Positions 42,375 through 51,195 of a stretch of 64,000 bases of DNA are shown here, piece by piece. Source of the stretch: Roseovarius sp. THAF27 (GTDB taxonomy: Bacteria; Pseudomonadota; Alphaproteobacteria; Rhodobacterales; Rhodobacteraceae); assembly GCF_009363655.1 (NCBI RefSeq), contig NZ_CP045393.1, positions 2,976,001-3,040,000 on the forward strand, given 5' to 3'. The position numbers were made by a program, and so were the translations under genes. The notes below the pieces were generated by a model. The model saw only the letters and a list, made by a program, of their open reading frames with translations. It had not been told where the DNA came from and did no database searches. Within the stretch, counting starts at the first letter, position 1. Each line of letters opens with the position of its first letter.

Positions 42375-44225
42375 TTGAAAAAGTTTCGGCGGGCCAATGT
42401 AGTGTATATGCCGTCTGTTGTCGCCATACTTGCTGAGCTTGAAACCGGTAAACTCGTGCCTTACCGGCCATTTGCTGAGATCGCAGCGTTCGACCTTCTG
42501 TCAGATATGATCGGTCTGCCACTATTTGCGCTTGAAATGTCGGCGCAAGAGTTCTCCACCCAATTTCCAGCGGGCCACATGCCGGACGCGGCGTCCGCCG
42601 CCTTGCATAACGATCCTGTTCGATACAACAGCTGGCGCCGTATCATTTTGGACTGTTATATGCTGGCTGCGCCAGGAGATACTGATCTAAACCCTTGGAC
42701 GAGCCTTCGCAGAGCAGCAAGACTCTCTGCCGGTGCAACAGCCGCCAGCAAACTCTATAACGTTGCCTGCCGGTTGCCAAATGGCTGCAAGCCAAACTCG
42801 ATTACGCGGACACTCGCTACAGAGATCAATCTAAACCTCAAGGGCGATCAGCGAATTAGCTTCCGTAGTGGTATTCGCTTGCTCGACAGGTTGCGTTCTT
42901 GTGAACTTTGCAACGCGACTGGTCTTCTACCAGATCAAAGTATCGGAAATCTACCGACTGAGTTTGACCACGAACACTTCGCTCCATTGCCCCGTAGCCT
43001 CGCTGATGTGGTAAAACTACAGACAAGAACGGTTGCAAACGCCGCGGCGTTCGTCTGGCGCCTTGCGGTGGAGAGCGAGCAATTCGAAATCGGTCAAGAT
43101 CCGGGACTTCAGGGACTCGTAGACAAATTACCCACGTTGGAAACAACTGATCCAGCGAGTTATGGGATGCGTGGCAACGAAAGTACAAAGAAGAACTACA
43201 TTAGAATTTTACGCAAACTTTTGGTGGCGAACGGTGCTGTGGTCACACCTTATGTTAAGCGCGAGACTGTTGAGTCTCCTCAGAGTACTGGCGACACAAT
43301 TCAACGGAAAAAAAGTCCATTGGATCGTGATCGCCAAACTACAGTCTCGAAGAACCGGTCGTGCGGCAAACCCAAAGAAAAAGATGATTGGAAGAAACTT
43401 TTGGGCGCTGCAAGACAGCGGGGCCTCAGACAAATCGACGTACGCCCTCTTCGAACGCTCGCGACTTATGCGAAAGCGGAGGGGTTGTCTCCAACGGATA
43501 TCACTATTGAGTGGATTTCTGGCGCCAGGAGTACTGCCCGCCAGCAGGATCGAACATTCCTTTCCCGCTCCACCAGTGTCATAGAATACATGATGAGCCT
43601 GGATGAGACGCGCGCTCTCCTTCCTTCGGATTTCAAGTTAGAACCGCTGAAGGATCGCCGCAGACGATCAGAAAGGCTCCCGAAACCACTCTTATATGAA
43701 TTGGAGGAGTTCCTGAGTTTTCAAGGATTGAAAGAAAGCTCACGACGGCAAGCTCGTGTTGCGGTTTCCACATTGTTTGAAGTCTCAAAAATCGCGCCCA
43801 AACTCCAAGAGGTTCTGTCAGTAAATTTTGAAACAGTTGATTGGCGGGAGCATAGTGATCGTTCCGCTGAGTACGCAAAGCTCATCCGAAGGCTTTCAGC
43901 TCTTTATAACCTTCCATGGAATGATAAATGGAGAGCACTACAGCGAGCGATCGTCAAAGCTGAAGTGCCGACAAGGGAGAATCCTGTTGGATTTTTGTTA
44001 ATGTACGCCGGAGAACTAAACCCGTATGAACTCGACGCTCCCTGGGCACGACGGATAGATCGTCAACTACGCAGCTCGATCGAGAACCCTCCCTACGGTC
44101 GAGCCGACCTTGCTTTAACATTTGCCAGAAATATTGAGCGGCTTAACGCTTTGCATCGGGTTAGCAGCTTGCGCGACCTTGGCTTGTTGCCTGAATTTAT
44201 CGGTACGTTTCGAGATAAGAGATAA
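42375..44225 (+). CDS. Large hypothetical protein (about 616 aa)
   Basis: Unrecognised protein, the largest of the AT-richer strip. Features seen: a CxxC pair (SCELCNATG, ~residue 175), a His-rich segment FDHEHFAPLPRSL, a basic linker around residues 300-330, and a helical C-terminal half (RQARVAVSTLFEVSKIAPKL, EYAKLIRRLSALYNLPW) that recalls the SAM-like core-binding domains of tyrosine recombinases but without a visible Arg-His-Arg-Tyr catalytic set. The TTG at 42375 is only the frame's first codon; ATG at 42408 is an alternative. Divergent from the zinc-ribbon gene. No function assigned. Confidence 0.6.
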   Translation: MKKFRRANVVYMPSVVAILAELETGKLVPYRPFAEIAAFDLLSDMIGLPLFALEMSAQEFSTQFPAGHMPDAASAALHNDPVRYNSWRRIILDCYMLAAPGDTDLNPWTSLRRAARLSAGATAASKLYNVACRLPNGCKPNSITRTLATEINLNLKGDQRISFRSGIRLLDRLRSCELCNATGLLPDQSIGNLPTEFDHEHFAPLPRSLADVVKLQTRTVANAAAFVWRLAVESEQFEIGQDPGLQGLVDKLPTLETTDPASYGMRGNESTKKNYIRILRKLLVANGAVVTPYVKRETVESPQSTGDTIQRKKSPLDRDRQTTVSKNRSCGKPKEKDDWKKLLGAARQRGLRQIDVRPLRTLATYAKAEGLSPTDITIEWISGARSTARQQDRTFLSRSTSVIEYMMSLDETRALLPSDFKLEPLKDRRRRSERLPKPLLYELEEFLSFQGLKESSRRQARVAVSTLFEVSKIAPKLQEVLSVNFETVDWREHSDRSAEYAKLIRRLSALYNLPWNDKWRALQRAIVKAEVPTRENPVGFLLMYAGELNPYELDAPWARRIDRQLRSSIENPPYGRADLALTFARNIERLNALHRVSSLRDLGLLPEFIGTFRDKR

Positions 44226-44327
44226 CTTATGCCTTTCACACGTCATCGCCGTGCAGGTCCGGCTTGAGCTCGCCTTCATGCCCAAGCCGCAAACTGGACC
44301 TTCTGCTAACCCGACGACCTCAACGCC

Positions 44328-44656
44328 ATGGAGGATACGCACTGGATTGGAAAAGTGTTACTCGCCCAGGAGAAACGGCGCACTAACGAAAACAAGCGCT
44401 TGCGCCTGCCGGGCGGCTACAATCGCTGGTACGATCTCAACCCGTCTTTCGTTGCAGCTTCCTCCAATACAAGGCGGAGGCCGGCGAACCGGTGGGAGCA
44501 CCCTACCCCGGCGAAGATCCACGCCACGCCCTGAGCTACTGCGACGGTGAACCGGGATGCGCAAGCTGTCCCTACTCGGGATCTTGCCGGGTCGTGCAGA
44601 AAGACATCTACGAACACAAATCCCGCCTGACCGGACCGATCGGTGGGAAGACATGA
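44328..44656 (+). pseudogene. Frameshifted small Cys-rich gene
   Basis: The first frame reads MEDTHWIGKVLLAQEKRR... through GGYNRWYDLNPSFVA, then the sense continues one frame over near 44455-44465 as SFLQYKAEAGEPVGAPYPGE and YCDGEPGCASCPYSGSCR, ending GPIGGKT at 44656. The joined product would be about 109 aa. The C-x2-C-x-type Cys cluster suggests a metal site. A single-base frameshift is the simplest reading. The family is not known to me. Confidence 0.5.
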
Positions 44657-44676
44657 CCCACACGTTGTCGTCCACG

Positions 44677-44742
44677 ACCCACGTCGCTCATAGAGCGCCA
44701 GCGACAGTCTGCTCCCGACAGACATTGCGGATCGATACAACA
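44677..44742. repeat. Dispersed ~60-bp repeat, copy 1
   Basis: CGCTCATAGAGCGCCAGCGAC followed by a variable part and ACATTGCGGATCGATACAACAA; a second copy with about 80% identity by eye lies at 63941-64000. The copies are in the same orientation. It directly follows the frameshifted Cys-rich gene here and may be the edge of a mobile or decayed element. Confidence 0.6.
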
Positions 44743-44817
44743 ACCCATCAAAGCTCGGATACCCGAATTGGGGCTCCGATGGGCGTAGAATGCCTCGGCC
44801 CCGCCTCTTCGGGCTTC

Positions 44818-46155
44818 CTATTGTCTCCGACACCACCAGAGTGCAGCGGCCCCCAGCAGGAAGCTTCCCGCAATCATGATGAGCGCCGCCGTGATCGAAG
44901 AGGCCCCGATGAGCGCGCCAAGGATGGCCACGCCGAAGGCGCCACCGGCTTGGCGGGAAGTGTTCAGCACGGCCGAACCGACGCCGGTGCGTCCCGTTGC
45001 CACGTTCTCGAGGGTCGCCGATACGATCGCCGGCAAGGTAGCCCCGCCGATACCGATAAGCAGAGATCCCGCAAAGAACGGCAGCGCCTCCAGTCCGCCG
45101 ATCATGAGGATCGCGGCGCCAACGGCCCCGGCGGTCAGCGTGACCATCGCCGGCCGTTCTGCCCCGAAACGGGCGACGATCCGACCGAGCGCGAAAGCGA
45201 CGATAGCCGTGGTCGCGGTCATGGGCGCGAATTTCAGGCCGACCTCGATCGGCACCGCACCGTCCGTCTGCAAGGTTATCGAGAGGGCGAAAAGCGCCCC
45301 GTAATATGCAAAGTTGTAGAGGAAGGCGCCAAGGATCGCGCCGGTGAAAGCGCGCGACCGAAAGAGCGCAGGCGGCAGCATCGGGTCGCCGTGGTGTCTC
45401 TCGGCGATGACGAACCCGCAAGCCGCGAAGGTGCCGACCGCAAGGGCCGCGACGACGAAGCCGGACCCCCATCCAAGCTCACGGCCTTCCGTGGCCGCAA
45501 ACACCAGTGCCGCGAGCGCGATGATCCCGAGCACCTGACCGACCGGATCAAGCGCGCGGTCTTGGCGCTCGGGATTTCCCACGGAGGCCGCCGCGGCGGC
45601 GAAAGCCAGCAGGCCCACCGGCAGGTTCAAAAGAAAGATGGCCCGCCAGCCCAGCGTGCCGGCCAGGAATCCTCCCAGCAGCGGGCCGGCGACCAGGGCA
45701 ATGGCCGAGATCGCACTCCAGCTCCCGAGCGCGCGGGCACGTGCCCTTGGGTCGGGAAACGCATCGACGAGGAGTGCCATCGAGCTCGGCAGGATTGCCG
45801 CCGCCCCGATTCCCTGGATGGCGCGGGCCGCGATCAGGATCTCCGTGCTCGGCGCCAGGCCGCAGAGCGCGGAGGCACCGACGAAAAACATCAGGGCCCA
45901 GAGAAACACCGTCCGCGCGCCCATCCGATCCGACAGGGCTCCGGAGGACAATAGGAGCCCGGCGAAGACCAGCGTGTAGGCGCTGGCGATCCACTGGAGT
46001 GCCGTCAGGCTCGCTCCGAGATCCTCGGCGATGGTCGGCAGGGCGACATGCAGGGCGGTCGCATCGAGCGTGATCATGAAGGAGCTCGCGCCGAGCGCCG
46101 CCACGGCGACGGCGGGCGGCAGGCTGGGTGTCCGTGTCATGGTGAGGTCCGTCAT
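44818..46155 (-). CDS. MFS multidrug efflux transporter (DHA2, 14-TMS type)
   Basis: Inner-membrane proton-driven exporter, 445 aa, with about 14 hydrophobic segments. Markers: LDATALHVALPTIAEDLGAS (helix 1 of DHA2 drug:H+ antiporters), motif A-like LSDRMGARTVFLW, motif C-like ALVAGPLLGGFLAG, and LNLPVGLLAF. AGGAACAG lies 7 bases before the ATG. Divergent from a LysR gene across a 93-bp gap, which likely regulates it. Substrate is unknown. Confidence 0.92.
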   Translation of the reverse strand: MTDLTMTRTPSLPPAVAVAALGASSFMITLDATALHVALPTIAEDLGASLTALQWIASAYTLVFAGLLLSSGALSDRMGARTVFLWALMFFVGASALCGLAPSTEILIAARAIQGIGAAAILPSSMALLVDAFPDPRARARALGSWSAISAIALVAGPLLGGFLAGTLGWRAIFLLNLPVGLLAFAAAAASVGNPERQDRALDPVGQVLGIIALAALVFAATEGRELGWGSGFVVAALAVGTFAACGFVIAERHHGDPMLPPALFRSRAFTGAILGAFLYNFAYYGALFALSITLQTDGAVPIEVGLKFAPMTATTAIVAFALGRIVARFGAERPAMVTLTAGAVGAAILMIGGLEALPFFAGSLLIGIGGATLPAIVSATLENVATGRTGVGSAVLNTSRQAGGAFGVAILGALIGASSITAALIMIAGSFLLGAAALWWCRRQ

Positions 46156-46248
46156 CTTCTGTTCCTACGATTGCAGCTTCTTCTTTCATGATTTGGGGTG
46201 AAGTGCTACTTAGGGAGACAGAAACCTGGTATAAGTGGAGCTGATGCT

Positions 46249-47142
46249 ATGAACTTTTCCCAGATCAATGTGCTGGTAGCCATCGCCGATACCGGCAGCC
46301 TCACCGGTGCCGCCGAGCGGCTGAGCTTGTCCCAGTCCGGCGTCAGCCAGGCCATGGCCGCGCTGGAGGAAGACCTCGGTGTTCAGCTCTTCACCCGGGG
46401 GCGCCGCGGCGCTGTTGCCACAGCGGTGGGAGAGAAAATCGTTCACGAGGCGCGGACGATCCTCGTAGGTCTCGCTGCGATCCGCCGGACTGCGGATACG
46501 GCGGCCGGTGTCGAACATGGAAAGCTCCGGCTCGCGGCCTTTCCTTCCGTCTTCTCCACGCTCCTGCCGCCACTCTTACGGCGCTTTCAGGAACTTCATC
46601 CCGGCATAGAGGTCGTGGCCCTGGAGGCGAGCGATGCGGAGATCGAGACATGGCTTGCGAACGGAACCGTCGATCTGGGGGTGACCACCGCCGAGAGCTT
46701 TGATGCCACGGACTGGCCCCTCGGGCAGGATGACTGGGTCGCGGTGCTACCCTCGAGCCATCCCATTGCTCTCTCGCCCGCGCGGGCCGTATCGCTCACG
46801 CGCTTGGCAAAGGAGCCTTTCGTCCTGGCGACCGGGGGCTGCACCATCCATGCCGGGTCTCTCGCCGAACGGCTGGGGGCGCCTTTGGAGCAGGTCCGGA
46901 TCGAGGTGCGGGACTGGGTCAGCGCCTTTGCTTTGGTCCGCGAGGGCCTGGGCGTGACCGTCGTCCCGGAACCGACGCTTCCGGCCGACCGCCGCGGGCT
47001 GCGGGTCATGCCGCTGAAAGAGGGGTTGCACCGGTATTTCGGGCTCCGGTTCAGCGAGGCATCATCGGCAAACCCCGCCGTTCCGGCCTTCCTGAACCTG
47101 GCAAGAGATGCCGTTATCGACCGAGGCTCCGAAGCGGCCTAA
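46249..47142 (+). CDS. LysR family transcriptional regulator
   Basis: 297 aa. N-terminal HTH SQINVLVAIADTGSLTGAAERLSLSQSGVSQAM, followed by a periplasmic-binding-like effector domain (HGKLRLAAFPSVFSTLLPPLL, WVAVLPSSHPIAL). ATG at 46249 is preferred because GTGGAG precedes it and homology starts there; the longer frame adds an unrelated stretch. Most probably controls the divergent DHA2 exporter. Confidence 0.92.
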   Translation: MNFSQINVLVAIADTGSLTGAAERLSLSQSGVSQAMAALEEDLGVQLFTRGRRGAVATAVGEKIVHEARTILVGLAAIRRTADTAAGVEHGKLRLAAFPSVFSTLLPPLLRRFQELHPGIEVVALEASDAEIETWLANGTVDLGVTTAESFDATDWPLGQDDWVAVLPSSHPIALSPARAVSLTRLAKEPFVLATGGCTIHAGSLAERLGAPLEQVRIEVRDWVSAFALVREGLGVTVVPEPTLPADRRGLRVMPLKEGLHRYFGLRFSEASSANPAVPAFLNLARDAVIDRGSEAA

Positions 47143-47160
47143 CCTTTCTGTGCGAAGAGA

Positions 47161-48120
47161 TCACGTCCGCGCGCCTCGTCTGAATTTGAACAGAGATTTT
47201 TGGGTTGGATGTTTGAGATTGGAGATCGTTTTCTGCGATCTTGAGCGCACCGCTCTCCGGCGTATCACACGAAAGTTGATCTCAGCCAAGAGCATTGCCG
47301 ACAGGATCAACCCGGCGCCGGCGACGGTGCGGAGAGTTAACGTCTCGCCAAGCAGTATCGCGCCGGACAGCGTTGCGAATACCGGTTCGCAAAGATAGGT
47401 TAACGCAACCTTCTCTTCTGGGATGTGACGCTGAGCGGTGCTCTGAACTCCATACATGAAAGCCGTGGCCAAGAGAGCAGCAAAGACGATTCCAATCCAG
47501 AAGGTTGTATCCCCTGGCACCCAATTCGCCCTGGTGTCGAAGATCCCCGCAAGGCCGCAGCCCACCCCGCAAAAGCCAAGCGCGATGATCACAGTAGGGA
47601 GAGGATCGTACCGGTTGGCAAAATAGCCCACGGTTAGAACATAACCCGCGAAGAACACTGCGCATGACAGTGTCCAGAGATCGCCCACGTTCAATCTCAG
47701 GCCGTTTTGCACCACAATGATGTATAGCCCCAGGATGGCCAAGCCGCAGGAAATCCAGACTTGTCTCGGTACAGATCGACGAAACAACACCCACTTGAAC
47801 AGCGGAATCAAGAGCACGTCGATCCCGGTAATGAATGCCGAGTTGGTGACGCTGGTGTGTTGGAGGCCTATAGTCTGAAACGCGTTGGCAAGTAACAGCG
47901 GCAAACCGATCAGCACGCCAGCAACAAGCGCGCGAGGGCTCAGCCGGTGCAAGCGTCGAAAAAAGACAACCGCCAGGACCATCGCGGCCAGTCCGAACTT
48001 GTAGGCGAGAAAAACAAAGGGCGAACCATTGCTCACGCCCGCTTTCACAAGCGAGAAAGATACGCCCCAGAATGCCGTTCCGAGAATTAGAAGCAGAAAG
48101 TAAACTCGCGCTTTTGTCAT
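47161..48120 (-). CDS. EamA/DMT-family permease
   Basis: Drug/metabolite transporter of about 319 aa with ten hydrophobic helices in two EamA repeats (LILGTAFWGVSFSLVKAGV in the first, FAALLATAFMYGVQSTAQRH and PVFATLSGAILLGETLTL in the second). The C-terminal tail is basic (RRRAVRSRSQK). The ATG at 48120 is chosen because the first helix follows directly; upstream in-frame starts add an arbitrary stretch. Convergent with the LysR gene. Substrate unknown, often amino acids or similar metabolites. Confidence 0.88.
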   Translation of the reverse strand: MTKARVYFLLLILGTAFWGVSFSLVKAGVSNGSPFVFLAYKFGLAAMVLAVVFFRRLHRLSPRALVAGVLIGLPLLLANAFQTIGLQHTSVTNSAFITGIDVLLIPLFKWVLFRRSVPRQVWISCGLAILGLYIIVVQNGLRLNVGDLWTLSCAVFFAGYVLTVGYFANRYDPLPTVIIALGFCGVGCGLAGIFDTRANWVPGDTTFWIGIVFAALLATAFMYGVQSTAQRHIPEEKVALTYLCEPVFATLSGAILLGETLTLRTVAGAGLILSAMLLAEINFRVIRRRAVRSRSQKTISNLKHPTQKSLFKFRRGART

Positions 48121-48677
48121 AATGACCACCATCAAAGATATGATGGCCAGAGTATGCTGTGCGCAAAAGGACCCGCGTTCACCCCCGATATCTTCTCTGG
48201 CGCTGGGGTGGCGCGGACGGATGTCCTTATCCAATGCCTGCGATAGGACGCGCACGACCACCTGTCAAGCGATCGATTTCTGGATCACGTCGGGCCCCAC
48301 GCGCCCCTTCGCCACCAAAAATCCATGGTCACCAAAACACCCAAGAGGATGTGCGTCGCACCATATGGCTGAAGGACTCGCAAAGCACACCCGGCGACTG
48401 GACCACCGTCAGGACCGACTTTCACGCGGCCGTGGTATCAGCCGATGGCAGTCCAGATTAAACACACTCACTCTTGCCCTTCGGTTCCTGAGACAATGTG
48501 GTTAAAATGACGGATGATATCGACCCGACATCGCTGAATTGTCGGTGACGATCACGGAAGCTGGTTCAATCAAATCCTTCGTTTCGCACTTCATCGAGAA
48601 TGCCAGCACGTTCGAAAACAGGACTGCCCGGTCTTGCTTTTAAACATGTAGACACGCTTTTCACTCTGATAAGGCGA
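48121..48677. other. Intergenic region
   Basis: About 560 bases between the DMT gene start and the 3' end of the GcvT/FAD gene. Several short frames exist but none has supported coding features. It should contain the DMT promoter. Confidence 0.4.
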
Positions 48678-51128
48678 TTACACCTTCACCCGCTCCGATT
48701 TCGGGTCATACAAGGGCCTCATCGACGCCTCCGCCTTCACACGAGCTCCCGCTACGTCGATCTCGTAGGTCGAGGCCAGGACCTGCTCCACACTCTCGCC
48801 CGGACAGGGCACATATCCCATCCCGATTGCACCGCCCAGGTGGTGACCATACGCGCCGGAACTGAGATACCCCACGAGCTCGCCATCCCGCAAGATCGGC
48901 TCGTTGTGATAGACTATCGGCTCTGGATCGGTCAGCCGGAACTGCACCAACCGCTTGGCCAGTCCCACGTCCTTCTTGCGCAGCACCGCATCACGCCCGA
49001 TGAAGTCCGGCTTCCTGGTCTTGACGGCAAAGCCGAGGCCCGCCTCCAACACGTGATCCTCGCAGGTGATGTCATGTCCGAAATGCCGAAATCCCTTCTC
49101 GATCCGGCAGCTGTCCATCATGTGCATCCCGCACAAGCGCAGCCCGTGCTCCTGCCCGGCCTCGTATAGCGTCTCGAACGCATGCCCAGCCATGTCCGCG
49201 CCGATGTAGATCTCCCAGCCAAGCTCGCCTACATAGGTCACACGGTGCACCCGTGCCAGACCCATACCCAGCTCGATCTCCTGCGCGGTCCCGAACGGGT
49301 TTGTCTCGTTGGAAAAATCGTTCGGGCTGACCGCCTGCATCAGCTTGCGGGCATCCGGCCCCATCACCGCCAGAACGCCCTCGCCCGCCGTCACGTCGGT
49401 GATCACCACGTTGAAATCGCCCCGGTGCCGTTCCATCCATGTCTGATCGGCCAGCCGCGTCGCGGCGGGGGTCACCACAAGATACGCCGTTTCGCTCAGC
49501 CGTGTCACCGTCACGTCCGCCTCGATCCCGCCACGGTCATTCAGGAACTGGGTGTAGACGATCTTTCCATTCGGCACCGAATAGTCGCCGCCGCCCACAT
49601 GGTTCAGAAACGCCTCCGCGTCCGGCCCCTCGACCCGGATCTTGCCGAAACTCGACATGTCGTACATGCCCGCCCCGGTGCGGATCGCGTGATGCTCGGC
49701 AGCAGCGTTCTCGAACCAGTTCTGACGCCCCCAGCTATAGCGATATTCGCGCTCCTGGCCGTCCATCGCGAACCAGTTCGCCCGCTCCCAGCCGGCGATC
49801 TCTCCCATCACCGCGCCGTGCTCCAGCAGGTGGTGATGAAACGGCGTCCGCCGCACGCCCCGTGCCGTGCGCTTTTGCAGATAGGGGAAGTGATCGGCGT
49901 AGAGCAGTCCCAGCGTTTCCTTCGACCGCTCAAAGAGGTAATGCCGGTTCCCCTGAAACGGCTGCATCCGGGCGATATCCACGTCGCCCAGGTCAAACGG
50001 CTTCTCGCCGCTGTCCATCCATTGGCTCAGCGCATGCCCCGCCCCACCGGCCGACTGGATGCCAATCGAGTTGAAGCCCGCAGCGACCCATACATTGTCC
50101 ATCTCGGGCGCAAGGCCCAGATGGTACGCGTCATCCGGCGTGAAACTCTCCGGCCCGTTGAAAAACGTGTGCACGCCCGCCTCGGCCAGCATCGGCATCC
50201 GGTTGACCGCCGCCTCCAGGATCGGCTCGAAATGGTCGAAATCCTCGGGCAGCTGGTCGAACTCGAAACTGTCTGTAATGCCCTGCATCCCCCAGGGCTT
50301 GGCATTGGGCTCGAACGCCCCCAGCAGGATCTTGCCCGCATCCTCCTTGTAATAGGCGCATTCGTCCGGCACCCGCAGAACCGGCAATTGCCCCAGCCCA
50401 TCAATGCCTTCCGTGACGATATAGAAATGCTCGCAGGCATGCAGCGGCACGTTCACGCCCGCCATCCGGCCAACCTCGTGGCCCCACATCCCCGCGCAGT
50501 TCACGATCATGTCGCAGGCGATATGCCCCGTCTCGCCGCCATCATCGGCGACCCAGTCCACCCCGGTCACCCGGCGGCCCTTTTTGGCGATGCCGGTGAC
50601 CTTCACCCGCTCCTTCACCAGCGCCCCGTTCTGCCGCGCGCCCTTGGCCAGCGCCAGCGCGATATTCGCCGGGTCGGCCTGAGCATCCGTCGGCAGCCAG
50701 ACACCCCCGGTGACGCCATCGAGATTGATATGCTCGTATCTCTGCTTGATCTCATCCGGCGACAGTTCCTCGACGGGCACGCCAAAGGCCCGCGCCATGG
50801 CCGCCTGCCGGTTCAGCTCCTCGCGGCGCTCGGGCGTCAGCGCGACAGAAATCGATCCGCCCTGCCGCAGGCCCGTGGCCACGCCGGTTTCCTCTTCCAG
50901 CCCGCGATAAAGCTCGGACGAATAACGGGCGAGCTTGGTCATATTGTCTGTTGCGCGTAACTGACCGATCAGGCCCGCGGCGTGCCAAGTGGTGCCGCTG
51001 GTCAGCTGCTTGCGTTCCAGCAGCACGACGTCTTTCCAGCCCAGCTTCGCCAGGTGGTAGGCCACCGAACAGCCCACCACGCCACCGCCAATGATGACCA
51101 CTCGGGCTTGTTTGGGAAGATTCGACAT
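48678..51128 (-). CDS. FAD-dependent dimethylglycine/sarcosine dehydrogenase-like protein with GcvT domain
   Basis: Two-part demethylase of 816 aa. N-terminal DAO-type FAD domain: RVVIIGGGVVGCSVAYHLAKLG and SGTTWHAAGLIGQLR, where the His-containing loop typically carries covalent FAD in dimethylglycine/sarcosine dehydrogenases. The C-terminal half is a GcvT/aminomethyltransferase folate-binding domain (GVLAVMGPDARKLMQAV, YVGELGWEIYIG, KPDFIGRDAVL) that transfers the methyl-derived C1 unit to tetrahydrofolate. Expected substrates are N-methylated amino or imino acids. GGAGG lies 6 bases before the ATG. A GlxA-type regulator gene lies 67 bp upstream on the same strand. Confidence 0.9.
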   Translation of the reverse strand: MSNLPKQARVVIIGGGVVGCSVAYHLAKLGWKDVVLLERKQLTSGTTWHAAGLIGQLRATDNMTKLARYSSELYRGLEEETGVATGLRQGGSISVALTPERREELNRQAAMARAFGVPVEELSPDEIKQRYEHINLDGVTGGVWLPTDAQADPANIALALAKGARQNGALVKERVKVTGIAKKGRRVTGVDWVADDGGETGHIACDMIVNCAGMWGHEVGRMAGVNVPLHACEHFYIVTEGIDGLGQLPVLRVPDECAYYKEDAGKILLGAFEPNAKPWGMQGITDSFEFDQLPEDFDHFEPILEAAVNRMPMLAEAGVHTFFNGPESFTPDDAYHLGLAPEMDNVWVAAGFNSIGIQSAGGAGHALSQWMDSGEKPFDLGDVDIARMQPFQGNRHYLFERSKETLGLLYADHFPYLQKRTARGVRRTPFHHHLLEHGAVMGEIAGWERANWFAMDGQEREYRYSWGRQNWFENAAAEHHAIRTGAGMYDMSSFGKIRVEGPDAEAFLNHVGGGDYSVPNGKIVYTQFLNDRGGIEADVTVTRLSETAYLVVTPAATRLADQTWMERHRGDFNVVITDVTAGEGVLAVMGPDARKLMQAVSPNDFSNETNPFGTAQEIELGMGLARVHRVTYVGELGWEIYIGADMAGHAFETLYEAGQEHGLRLCGMHMMDSCRIEKGFRHFGHDITCEDHVLEAGLGFAVKTRKPDFIGRDAVLRKKDVGLAKRLVQFRLTDPEPIVYHNEPILRDGELVGYLSSGAYGHHLGGAIGMGYVPCPGESVEQVLASTYEIDVAGARVKAEASMRPLYDPKSERVKV

Positions 51129-51195
51129 TTTCGCCTCCAGTTTTGCGGACGTCGAATTCTCTCATGGCACCGACGGAGAAAATCGGGAAAAAACG

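Noticed and set aside
44557..45954. 465-aa plus-strand frame opposite the MFS exporter
   Set aside because: Extremely Arg/Gly/Asp-rich antisense translation of a transmembrane protein gene; not a real protein.
49182..50960. 592-aa plus-strand open frame opposite the GcvT/FAD gene
   Set aside because: Antisense shadow of a conserved flavoprotein gene; composition is typical of reverse-frame translation in GC-rich DNA.
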